The notes beneath the pieces are model-generated. The model worked only from the letters and a program-made list of their open reading frames with translations, was not told where the DNA came from and ran no database searches. A program made the position numbers and the translations under genes. From assembly GCA_947169755.1 (NCBI GenBank), contig CAMVQX010000082.1, positions 1 through 7,140 on the forward strand: DNA of 7,140 bases. Reading direction: 5' to 3'. The stretch comes from an uncultured bacterium (GTDB lineage: Bacteria; Cyanobacteriota; Vampirovibrionia; Gastranaerophilales; Gastranaerophilaceae). Positions 1 through 6,717 of the stretch are shown one piece after another (positions within the stretch are counted from its first letter, which is position 1; every line of letters starts with the position of its first letter).

Positions 1-2015
1 TTGACTATGGCGAAAAAGGTCTTCACGATATACACTCAAGATTAACTGTTACAGATATTGATGATTTGACTGATGACGATAAAGAATTTATTATAAATAA
101 CTTTTTTGATTCAAATTATCATTCCATGATTCTTCCAAATGAAGAATACAACAGACTTTATCAAAAATACCAATTAAAGGGTGAAAATAATATAAATATA
201 TTTTCAAAACAAGAATATTCCGATTTGATGGCACTTTTTAACCTTGTTTGGTTTGATCCTGTTTATAAAAAATTATTCCCAAAATTACAAGAATTAATTG
301 AAAAAGGTAAAAACTACACCCTGCAAGACAGAATTGATATTATTGAAATTCAAAGGGATATCATAAGACAAATAATTCCGACATATAAAAGACTTGCTAA
401 AAGCCATAAAATTGAAATCACAACAAGTCCTTATTATCACCCGATTTTGCCGATATTACTTGACATAAATTCCGCAAGAAATAAGGATGATAAAGCATTA
501 TCTAATTTGGACATGAAACTTGATGCAAAAAACCAAACCATCATGGCTTTAGACAGAATAGAAGAACTTATCGGGATTCGTCCAAAAGGGATTTGGCCTT
601 CAGAACAATGTATAGATTCAAATGTTATGAAGATGTTATCCGAAATCGGAGTGAATTGGACAATTGCTGATGAAAAAATCTTATCAGACAGTATAAACTT
701 TGAATTTGCAAGAGATTTCAGAGGATATATGGAAGATCCATACCATCTTTTGAAATCATACAATTATAAAGGTACGAATATTATATTCAGAGATTCTCTA
801 ATTCCTAATTTAATCGGCTTTGAATATCCTAACCACTCACCCGAAGCTACTGCAAATGATTTGTATGACAGATTAAAAGTTATTCAAAGCAAATTGCTTT
901 CATCACCGGATGAAAATCATTTACTGACAATAGCAATGGATGGTGAAAATTGCTGGGAAAATTATACTGCAGACGGTGATACATTCTTAAATCACCTTTA
1001 TTCTCTTATAGAAAATGATCCTACCTTGGAAACTGTTCTAATTAGTGATTATATTGAAAAAGACACTCAAAAGCCTTTGAACAAAATAGCTTCAGGTTCG
1101 TGGATAAGTCGAAACTTTAAACTTTGGATAGATGAACCCTTAAAAGACCTGGCTTGGAATTATTTAAGAATGGTAAGAGAAGATTTTGCCGAGTATGCCG
1201 AAAAAAATCTCACAGGTTCAAATATTGACCTTGCAAGACGCGAATTATACATTTGCGAAGGAAGTGATTGGTTTTGGTGGTATGGAGAACCGAATGATTC
1301 AGGACGCGACAATATTTTTGATTACATTTACAGAGAACATTTGAAAAATGTCTATGTATATTTAGGATTAAAAACTCCTGAATACCTTGATACCCCGTTA
1401 TTATCAACGATTTCCAAACCTTCAAGATATCCCAAAGGAGAATTTACACCCTCTGTAGACGGAGAAGAAAATGATGATGAAACGTGGCTCAATGCCGGAT
1501 GTATAAAAATACCTGACGGTCCGGTTTTAAAAGAAAATAAATTTTACGATAAAATCTGCTTCGGATATGACAAAAATAATTTTTATTTGAGATTTTATAT
1601 AAACGAATATATTCAACAAAATAAAATTGTTCCAAAACAAGCTAACCAAATGTATATTTATATGCGAAACAACAGCAAAAAACAATCTCGTTCTCCAATC
1701 AGAGTAATTCAAAAAGCTGAAAGTATTTTACCGATTTCAAAAGAAAAATTTAATTATGAATTACAAATATCAATCTACAATGGAGAAATAAATATTGTAA
1801 GACTTGTAAAAGCAACTACAGACAACCTTTGGGCAATAACATCATCAAAAAATATCAAAGCCGTATATCACAAATACGTTGATGTAAGCATTCCGTTTGA
1901 AAATATTTCAATTGATTCCGGTGATACTTTGGAATTTCTCTTTGTAAACGCAAACCATGGTATAAAAGAATTTTTTGTACCGAATGAAATGCTTTTAACA
2001 ATAAAAAGAATTTAA
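1..2015 (+). CDS. Glycoside hydrolase family 57 (amylopullulanase/alpha-amylase type), 5'-truncated
   Basis: Probable GH57 retaining enzyme acting on alpha-glucans such as glycogen, starch or maltodextrins. The frame is open from base 3 through codons reading DYGEKGLHDIHSRL, so the gene begins outside the window and the N-terminal HQP motif is missing. About 670 codons are present. Visible GH57 blocks are TSPYYHPI near 422-447, GIWPSE at 588-605, WTIADEKIL around 657-683 (Glu at 672-674 is the likely nucleophile by family analogy), AMDGENCWE at 933-959 (Asp at 939-941 is the likely acid/base), and GSDWFWWYGEP near 1260-1292. After about base 1430 comes a beta-rich C-terminal region opening with FTPSVDGEE, as in related enzymes with an extra sandwich domain. 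The signal peptide question cannot be settled because the N-terminus is absent. Exact specificity (amylase, pullulanase, branching or transferase) is not decided by sequence alone. It ends in a TAA overlapping the convergent gene. Confidence 0.9.
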   Translation, partial: DYGEKGLHDIHSRLTVTDIDDLTDDDKEFIINNFFDSNYHSMILPNEEYNRLYQKYQLKGENNINIFSKQEYSDLMALFNLVWFDPVYKKLFPKLQELIEKGKNYTLQDRIDIIEIQRDIIRQIIPTYKRLAKSHKIEITTSPYYHPILPILLDINSARNKDDKALSNLDMKLDAKNQTIMALDRIEELIGIRPKGIWPSEQCIDSNVMKMLSEIGVNWTIADEKILSDSINFEFARDFRGYMEDPYHLLKSYNYKGTNIIFRDSLIPNLIGFEYPNHSPEATANDLYDRLKVIQSKLLSSPDENHLLTIAMDGENCWENYTADGDTFLNHLYSLIENDPTLETVLISDYIEKDTQKPLNKIASGSWISRNFKLWIDEPLKDLAWNYLRMVREDFAEYAEKNLTGSNIDLARRELYICEGSDWFWWYGEPNDSGRDNIFDYIYREHLKNVYVYLGLKTPEYLDTPLLSTISKPSRYPKGEFTPSVDGEENDDETWLNAGCIKIPDGPVLKENKFYDKICFGYDKNNFYLRFYINEYIQQNKIVPKQANQMYIYMRNNSKKQSRSPIRVIQKAESILPISKEKFNYELQISIYNGEINIVRLVKATTDNLWAITSSKNIKAVYHKYVDVSIPFENISIDSGDTLEFLFVNANHGIKEFFVPNEMLLTIKRI

Positions 2016-2848
2016 ACATCAGCAACAGGCGGTAAATCTATTCGTTTGAGGCGTTGTTCAATACGTCTGTACCATTTTAAATGCTGTTTAAACAGAATAT
2101 TATAATTTGCAACATCACCTGTTGAAATTTCTTTAAATTGTTCATCACAAGCTGTTTCAAGAGATTTTTCAAACATATGTGTTAATGCTTTTTTATCAAG
2201 GTCGCTCGACTTATCAAGTTCTATACGTTTGCCAAAATCCACAACAACCTCAGGTCTGTTATCTCTGAAAAAGACATAATCAATAGCTACCGGAATTAAG
2301 TTAACACGTCCGTATTTTTTCACTGCATTTTTGGCAATATATGCAAGTCCGGTTTGAAATTCTATCGGTCTAAAATGTGGCGGTCTTATAATCCCCTGCG
2401 GGAAAATGCAAAGTAAATTTTTCAAATCTCCGACAACATCAACAGAATATTGAAGCGCCTTCATAACAGACTGGGAAGAACTTTTGTTTACCGAATATCC
2501 GCCGCCATGGTTTAAAATCGGAAAACGGTTCAACTCTTCAATCATTATTCTGATTTCTTTATGAAAAATTCTGTGAGTTATATTATAAAAAACAATTCCA
2601 TCCCACCAGTTTGAGTGCGGGGCAAAAAGAATTGTAGGAATTTTTGTATCGCCATTGTAATAATTCTCTTCACCTCTATATCTAAAAGCATAGAAACGAT
2701 TTTGAAGCATATTAAAAAAGAAAAAACTCGCAACCCAAAGCCAAAACTTATTAGTCTTTGCCGGTGTAAATTTCTCCTTTTTATTACGTAATTTCGTTGG
2801 CGGAATGTCAGAATATAATTGTTCAACCATAAATAGATTGTACTCCAT
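2012..2848 (-). CDS. PlsC-like lysophospholipid/glycerolipid acyltransferase
   Basis: A 278-residue member of the LPLAT/PlsC superfamily, which moves an acyl chain onto a hydroxyl of a lysolipid or related acceptor at the inner face of the membrane. The catalytic HX4D motif is HSNWWD (His78, Asp83). The second landmark is FPQG at residues 149-152, in the place of the usual FPEG. It is followed by RPP, FQTGLAYIA (164-172) and LIPVAIDY (184-191), which fit the later family blocks. A hydrophobic aromatic stretch at 36-48 may anchor the protein to the membrane. Length is normal for the family. The start is uncertain: ATG at 2848 has no clear Shine-Dalgarno, while ATG at 2830 has a GGAG 12 bases upstream, rather far. 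It lies 86 bases after the 607-residue gene on the same strand, with no clear promoter of its own. It could be the phosphatidate-forming PlsC or an acyltransferase for a glycolipid or carotenoid glycoside. Confidence 0.88.
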   Translation of the reverse strand: MEYNLFMVEQLYSDIPPTKLRNKKEKFTPAKTNKFWLWVASFFFFNMLQNRFYAFRYRGEENYYNGDTKIPTILFAPHSNWWDGIVFYNITHRIFHKEIRIMIEELNRFPILNHGGGYSVNKSSSQSVMKALQYSVDVVGDLKNLLCIFPQGIIRPPHFRPIEFQTGLAYIAKNAVKKYGRVNLIPVAIDYVFFRDNRPEVVVDFGKRIELDKSSDLDKKALTHMFEKSLETACDEQFKEISTGDVANYNILFKQHLKWYRRIEQRLKRIDLPPVADV

Positions 2849-2875
2849 TTGCTTAAAATACGCAAATTTAGCAAT

Positions 2876-2898
2876 CTTATTTTTTAAGAAAAATTAAG
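2876..2898. repeat. AT-rich imperfect inverted repeat, possible weak terminator
   Basis: Arms 2876-2885 (CTTATTTTTT) and 2889-2898 (AAAAATTAAG) pair at 9 of 10 positions around a 3-base loop. It sits in the 86-base spacer, 37 bases past the stop of the 607-residue gene and upstream of the acyltransferase gene. As RNA it is almost all A-U and lacks a clean U tract after the stem on the minus strand, so it may only slow transcription or may mean nothing. Confidence 0.25.
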
Positions 2899-2934
2899 GT
2901 TGTAAATTATGTTAAGGCGAAACTTAAATACAAA

Positions 2935-4758
2935 CTACGCATAACGTTTAAAAGATTTTTCAATTTGTTTTGCAATTGTATTTTTAACCGTATCGTATTC
3001 TGTTGTAAGTGAAGATATTTCGGTGTCTAAATTTTTCATCTTCAAATCAATTGTTTCTTCTTTTGCATTCAATTTAGCTTTTTCGGTATTATATTTAGCT
3101 TCAGCCAAAGCAATCTTCGTTTCATCAGCAACTTCTTTTATATATTTATCCGTCGCATAATTGCCCTGATAATAGAAGCCGTCATCTTTTACACTTGTAA
3201 CGAACATCATACCGTTTTGAAGCATATGTTGTAAGTATTCATTATCATTAATATTATCGTTTTCAACCCAGCCGGTTCTGCAAATTTGGTTAAATATTGC
3301 ATCATAGAATGTTGCTTCAGCCAATACATCAGACGAAACTGCCTGACCAATTTTTACGGTAAGCATATCTGTATCTCTGATAAGACGTGATTCAGCAACA
3401 TTTTTCTGTACATCATACAATTCTCTGCCGTATGCATCAGTTTTTGCAATACCGTTCATAAAATCCACGAAATATGTCAAATATGCCTTGAATGTATTAC
3501 TCAAGTTTACGGATACAGCTGATATACAACTCTGGTCGTCTTTACCGTTATCACAGTTGAAGACTAAGTTCAAGCCGATTGTGTTGTATTGCGACTTTCC
3601 GGTTGTATTACTTGCCATTTCAAAGGCTCTTTTGGCAACTGTTGAGTCATTTTTCTTATCAAACTTCCAATTTGTTATATTTTGGATATTTGGAATGTTA
3701 CTATAATCACCTCTGTCATGATCGAAATATTGACAAGTTTCCCACTGATGCTCGCCGCAGTCTTTTGCCGGGGTGTCATATCTTTCACCTTGATAAGTAA
3801 TCATATATTCAATTTCACTTCTTGCATATTCAAGAGCTTTTTGAACAAACGGATCACCTGTATCTAACAATTCTTCAATTGCGCCAAACATATCATCCCA
3901 GAATGAAGAATTAGTTATCGCATCAATTGCACCGCCATAGTGACCAAGTGAATAGTTTCTATTATCCATAGTATAAGAAGAAAGAACATATTCACCGGTT
4001 AAAATATCTTTCAAAGAAATATTCGGATTACCACTATTTTCAGTATAGCCGTAACGCCATTTATCATAGTTGGTATCACCTGAATAATAATAAGTCTTAG
4101 TACCTTCTGAATTTTGACAATATAAACTTAGGCCTCTACAAAAATCATTATTAAACGAAGTGCTCAAAGGAGATGTCCCGCCCATATTGGCCAACATGTT
4201 AACGAACTCGCTATAAGTTACATCCTGTGTTTGAACAGAAACAGTAGTTCCGCCGCCCAAACCTGCAGCCTGATTGTACGGAACGTTCATTATTCTTTCA
4301 GCCATTCTTTTTGACATCAAACCTGCACCGGTAACAGTATTACCCTGCGCATCGATATATTCTTCACCAAGTGCCGCAATAAACATGTTACGCATATTTT
4401 CTGACGGCAATGTTCCCAAACCTTCCTGAGGAATACCGGCAGCACGTGCCGCTTGAGCATATTTGCTATCCAATACAACTCTGCCCATTGAATCAGTCAG
4501 AAGTATCGGCATATAATCATTCAAAGTAGACGGTTTCATCATCAAACCATAAGACAATTGGTTAGATTCATCGCCTGTTCCATAGTAATCATAAATCAAT
4601 TTTGTCTGGGTTAAAGAATTTTGATATTCATTTGATAAAGCAGCCAAATCGCGCGCCAAAGCTATCTTTTGGTGCGAAAGACGCATAGATTGAAATTCAC
4701 AGTCGGATTTTCTTCCTGTGATAGTTAATAATCTCGCTTGTCCTGCTGCTAATCCCAT
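2935..4758 (-). CDS. Unrecognised 607-residue protein with helical ends and cysteine pairs, probably lineage-specific
   Basis: Function unknown. It resembles from memory a Gastranaerophilales hypothetical protein group with an N-terminus like MGLAAGQARLLTIT. The start at 4758 is well supported: GGAG lies 6 bases upstream of the ATG. Residues 20-58 form a polar, probably helical segment (MRLSHQKIALARDLAALSNE). Residues 60-535 are a globular-looking middle rich in Tyr, Asn, Gly and Asp, with a glycine hinge at 166-170. Residues 540-605 are a charged heptad-like helix typical of coiled coils (TKIALAEAKYNTEKAKL onward). Cysteines are C20, C207/C214, C334/C342, C402/C411 and C493, so six of eight form close pairs. 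There is no standard signal peptide or membrane segment. Helices at both ends flanking a variable middle recall flagellin-like and other filament subunits, but no motif proves this. It lies 100 bases downstream of the TPR gene on the same strand. Confidence 0.85.
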   Translation of the reverse strand: MGLAAGQARLLTITGRKSDCEFQSMRLSHQKIALARDLAALSNEYQNSLTQTKLIYDYYGTGDESNQLSYGLMMKPSTLNDYMPILLTDSMGRVVLDSKYAQAARAAGIPQEGLGTLPSENMRNMFIAALGEEYIDAQGNTVTGAGLMSKRMAERIMNVPYNQAAGLGGGTTVSVQTQDVTYSEFVNMLANMGGTSPLSTSFNNDFCRGLSLYCQNSEGTKTYYYSGDTNYDKWRYGYTENSGNPNISLKDILTGEYVLSSYTMDNRNYSLGHYGGAIDAITNSSFWDDMFGAIEELLDTGDPFVQKALEYARSEIEYMITYQGERYDTPAKDCGEHQWETCQYFDHDRGDYSNIPNIQNITNWKFDKKNDSTVAKRAFEMASNTTGKSQYNTIGLNLVFNCDNGKDDQSCISAVSVNLSNTFKAYLTYFVDFMNGIAKTDAYGRELYDVQKNVAESRLIRDTDMLTVKIGQAVSSDVLAEATFYDAIFNQICRTGWVENDNINDNEYLQHMLQNGMMFVTSVKDDGFYYQGNYATDKYIKEVADETKIALAEAKYNTEKAKLNAKEETIDLKMKNLDTEISSLTTEYDTVKNTIAKQIEKSFKRYA

Positions 4759-4761
4759 TGA

Positions 4762-4768
4762 TTACTCC
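4762..4768 (-). promoter_or_regulatory. Shine-Dalgarno of the 607-residue gene
   Basis: On the minus strand the sequence reads ATGGAGTAATCAATG, placing GGAG 6 bases before the ATG at 4758. This is the clearest ribosome binding site among the minus-strand genes and fixes this start. No convincing sigma-70 promoter was found between it and the TPR stop. A weak TTGTAA, 17 bases, GATTAT arrangement overlaps the inverted repeat at 4832-4850. Confidence 0.7.
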
Positions 4769-4831
4769 ATGATTTTAGTTCATGTAGTATGACGGTATTT
4801 GAACAGGCAAACTTTAAAAATATAATCGCTT

Positions 4832-4850
4832 TTGTAACATTTGTTTACAA
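4832..4850. repeat. 19-bp inverted repeat in the spacer between the TPR gene and the 607-residue gene
   Basis: TTGTAACATTTGTTTACAA has perfect 6-base arms (TTGTAA and TTACAA) around a 7-base centre. It begins 8 bases after the TPR stop codon and ends 73 bases before the next ATG. It could be an operator, or a weak 6-bp hairpin. In the plus direction it is followed by TATTTTTT, but no known gene is transcribed that way here. It does not match the NtcA or Rex spacing. Confidence 0.35.
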
Positions 4851-4858
4851 TATTTTTT

Positions 4859-6616
4859 CTAAGATAATTCTCTTATCATTTCTTGTGCTTCTTCACATTC
4901 CGGAAGGATTTCGACAATTTTGTTCAAAGTATCAAGAGCGGAATCTTTTTCGTCTAATTTTTCATAACATTTTGCACTGTTAAGTAAAAGATTTATATTC
5001 ATAGGATTTTCAGAAATCAAATGTTTAAAAATACCGTTTGCCTGTTCATAATTTTCTAATTCATAATAGCAAAGTCCGAGCATTTGCTCAGTATCCGAAG
5101 CTTTTTCAAGTTCATAAGATTTTATAAAATACATTTTTGCATCTTCAAATTCTTTTTGTAAATATTTAATCTTACCCGCCACAAAATACATAAAACTATC
5201 ATTATCTACGTGGCTCAAAACATGCTCCATTCTATGCCAAGCGGTATCCAAATCTCCTAAAAGCATCTTATTTAATGCACTGAACCCAAGTATCTCCATA
5301 TCATGAGGCTGGAGTTGAAGAGCTTTTTCATAATATTCATCAGCCTGTTTGAAATTTGTTGTTGAATGAAGATAATTTGCATATTCAAACATAATTTCAA
5401 AATTATCAGGTTCAATTTCCAAACCTTTTTTAAATTCGTCCTCAGCGTAATCAAACAGACGTTTGCTCATATAAATTACACCCAAATCTTTATGTGCTTT
5501 AGCAAAATTCGGATTCAGCTGAATAACTTTTTTCAGTATTTTTTCAGCTTTGTCGGTATCGTTCGCTTTTACGCAAATATGTGCAAATTCATAATAAATT
5601 TCATAGGAAACGTTGCCCTGAATTATAATTTTTTCATACAATTCTTTTGCATTTAAAATTTTGCCGACTTTTAAATAGATATTTGCCAATTTTCTTGACA
5701 TAGAAACCGATTTAGGATTCATCATAACAAGTTGCGCAAGAATTAAAATTGCATTTGTATATTCCCCGACAGCATCATAACAACACGCAAGATTATACTG
5801 ATAATTTGGTTTTTCAGGATGATGTGCGGCAAGAAATTTGTAGTGAGAAATTGCATCTTGAAATTTTTCCGCCTTAACTTCGGAAAGTGCCAAAGGTATC
5901 AAATAGTTATCCTGAGGTTCTAAATCGTATGCTTTTTGAAAAAACTCACAAGCTTTATCGTGTTTGTCTTGCATTTGCAATACAGAGCCGATATTAAAAT
6001 AGGTTATTGCATTTTCAGGGCTTAGTTTACATGCCATCATAAAGTTTTCACAGCCTTTTTCGAGGTCGCCCTCGGAAACGTAACATGTTCCAAGGTTGTT
6101 ATAAAGCTGAGCATGTTTTGGATTAAGCTCAAGCGCTTTTTCAAAAAATTCTACGGCTTTGCCAAAATCTTTCAAAGACATACAAGCAGTACCTGCAATA
6201 TAATAAACAGAATAATCATCTTTTATGTAATCTAAAGCTCTTTGAATGATTTCAAAAGCTTTTTGCGGTTCTTTATTTTTAATATAAACTATTGCAAGAT
6301 TTTTATATGCATCTGGGTACTCGCTTCGCATACGCAAAACTTCTTCGTACGCAGCAATCGCATGCAAAAAATCATTCTGGTTATCATAACAATTAGCAAG
6401 ATAAAACCAGCTTGTAGCATCATCATTGTATTTTATAACTGTTTCAAAAACCGCCTGCCCCTCTTTAAAATCATTCAAATTTACATAACATAAACCTAAA
6501 AGTTTCAGAGCTTCAATGTTTTTTTTATCATTTTCAACAATCTTCAGCAATTCATCTTTTGCTTGATTGAAATCTTTTTTATTTATTAAATCCTGTATAT
6601 TTTCTAAAGTTTCCAT
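4859..6616 (-). CDS. Tetratricopeptide repeat (TPR) solenoid protein
   Basis: A 585-residue protein made almost wholly of TPR units, so probably a protein-binding scaffold or adaptor. About 17 units of 33-34 residues tile from the N-terminus without gaps and end in a short helix (EEAQEMIRELS). Typical consensus units are AQLYNNLGTCYVSEGDLEKG..., AKAHKDLGVIYMSKRLFDYAEDEF... and FEIMFEYANYLH...ADEYYEKALQLQP, with the usual Gly/Ala at position 8, Ala at 20 and Pro at 32. No signal peptide, membrane helix or catalytic domain is seen, so it is probably cytoplasmic. The ATG at 6616 is chosen. A longer reading from TTG at 6634 would run through the TATAAT box at 6623-6628 and has no Shine-Dalgarno. 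The partner is unknown. Relatives take part in assembly, secretion, glycosylation or signalling, none of which the sequence decides. Confidence 0.93.
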   Translation of the reverse strand: METLENIQDLINKKDFNQAKDELLKIVENDKKNIEALKLLGLCYVNLNDFKEGQAVFETVIKYNDDATSWFYLANCYDNQNDFLHAIAAYEEVLRMRSEYPDAYKNLAIVYIKNKEPQKAFEIIQRALDYIKDDYSVYYIAGTACMSLKDFGKAVEFFEKALELNPKHAQLYNNLGTCYVSEGDLEKGCENFMMACKLSPENAITYFNIGSVLQMQDKHDKACEFFQKAYDLEPQDNYLIPLALSEVKAEKFQDAISHYKFLAAHHPEKPNYQYNLACCYDAVGEYTNAILILAQLVMMNPKSVSMSRKLANIYLKVGKILNAKELYEKIIIQGNVSYEIYYEFAHICVKANDTDKAEKILKKVIQLNPNFAKAHKDLGVIYMSKRLFDYAEDEFKKGLEIEPDNFEIMFEYANYLHSTTNFKQADEYYEKALQLQPHDMEILGFSALNKMLLGDLDTAWHRMEHVLSHVDNDSFMYFVAGKIKYLQKEFEDAKMYFIKSYELEKASDTEQMLGLCYYELENYEQANGIFKHLISENPMNINLLLNSAKCYEKLDEKDSALDTLNKIVEILPECEEAQEMIRELS

Positions 6617-6622
6617 ACCGGA

Positions 6623-6631
6623 ATTATACCA
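6623..6631 (-). promoter_or_regulatory. Extended -10 promoter of the TPR gene
   Basis: The minus strand reads TGGTATAAT, a perfect extended -10 (TGnTATAAT). Only six bases, TCCGGT, separate it from the ATG at 6616, so transcription should begin at or next to the start codon. No -35 match exists at 17 bases (GCCCGT), which is common for extended -10 promoters. Confidence 0.65.
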
Positions 6632-6636
6632 CAAAC

Positions 6637-6666
6637 TTTACAAAAACGGGCTACATATGTTATAAT
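6637..6666 (+). promoter_or_regulatory. Sigma-70 promoter with extended -10 for the gene at 6718
   Basis: TTTACA at 6637-6642 (5 of 6 matches to TTGACA) and TATAAT at 6661-6666 are 18 bases apart, and TG at 6658-6659 makes the -10 extended. Transcription should start near 6673, giving a leader of about 45 bases. It is back to back with the minus-strand promoter of the TPR gene. Confidence 0.7.
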
Positions 6667-6673
6667 AAGTATG

Positions 6674-6710
6674 CCTTTTCTGAATTCATTGAATTATGTT
6701 CCCGGAAAGG
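6674..6710 (+). promoter_or_regulatory. Possible 5'-leader hairpin covering the ribosome binding site
   Basis: CCTTTTC at 6674-6680 can pair with GGAAAGG at 6704-6710 over 7 bp (one G-U), and the latter is most of the Shine-Dalgarno of the gene at 6718. The left arm starts almost exactly at the predicted transcription start. The loop holds the DNA palindrome AATTCATTGAATT at 6683-6695. The stem is short with a 23-base loop, so its stability is doubtful. Confidence 0.3.
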
Positions 6711-6717
6711 AAAAACT

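Noticed and set aside
66..68. TTG at 66 as start of the GH57 gene
   Set aside because: The frame is open to the left edge with family-like residues (GLHDIHSRL), and the N-terminal GH57 motif would lie upstream, so this is an internal Leu codon.
2578..2874. Second minus-strand frame overlapping the start of the acyltransferase gene
   Set aside because: It overlaps the clear acyltransferase frame carrying HX4D and shows no family features.
3488..3867. Several plus-strand open frames inside the 607-residue gene
   Set aside because: They are antisense shadows with hydrophobic, low-complexity translations and no start signals.
4832..4850. NtcA (GTA-N8-TAC) or Rex-type operator in the inverted repeat
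   Set aside because: The spacing between GTA and TAC is 9, not 8, and the arms lack the Rex GTGA core, so no regulator can be named.
4789..4983. Plus-strand open frame over the spacer and TPR 3' end
   Set aside because: No ribosome binding site or recognisable product, and most of it is antisense to TPR coding sequence.
6617..6634. TTG start giving a 591-residue TPR protein
   Set aside because: The extra six codons contain the TATAAT box and have no ribosome binding site; the ATG at 6616 begins the first TPR-like helix directly.
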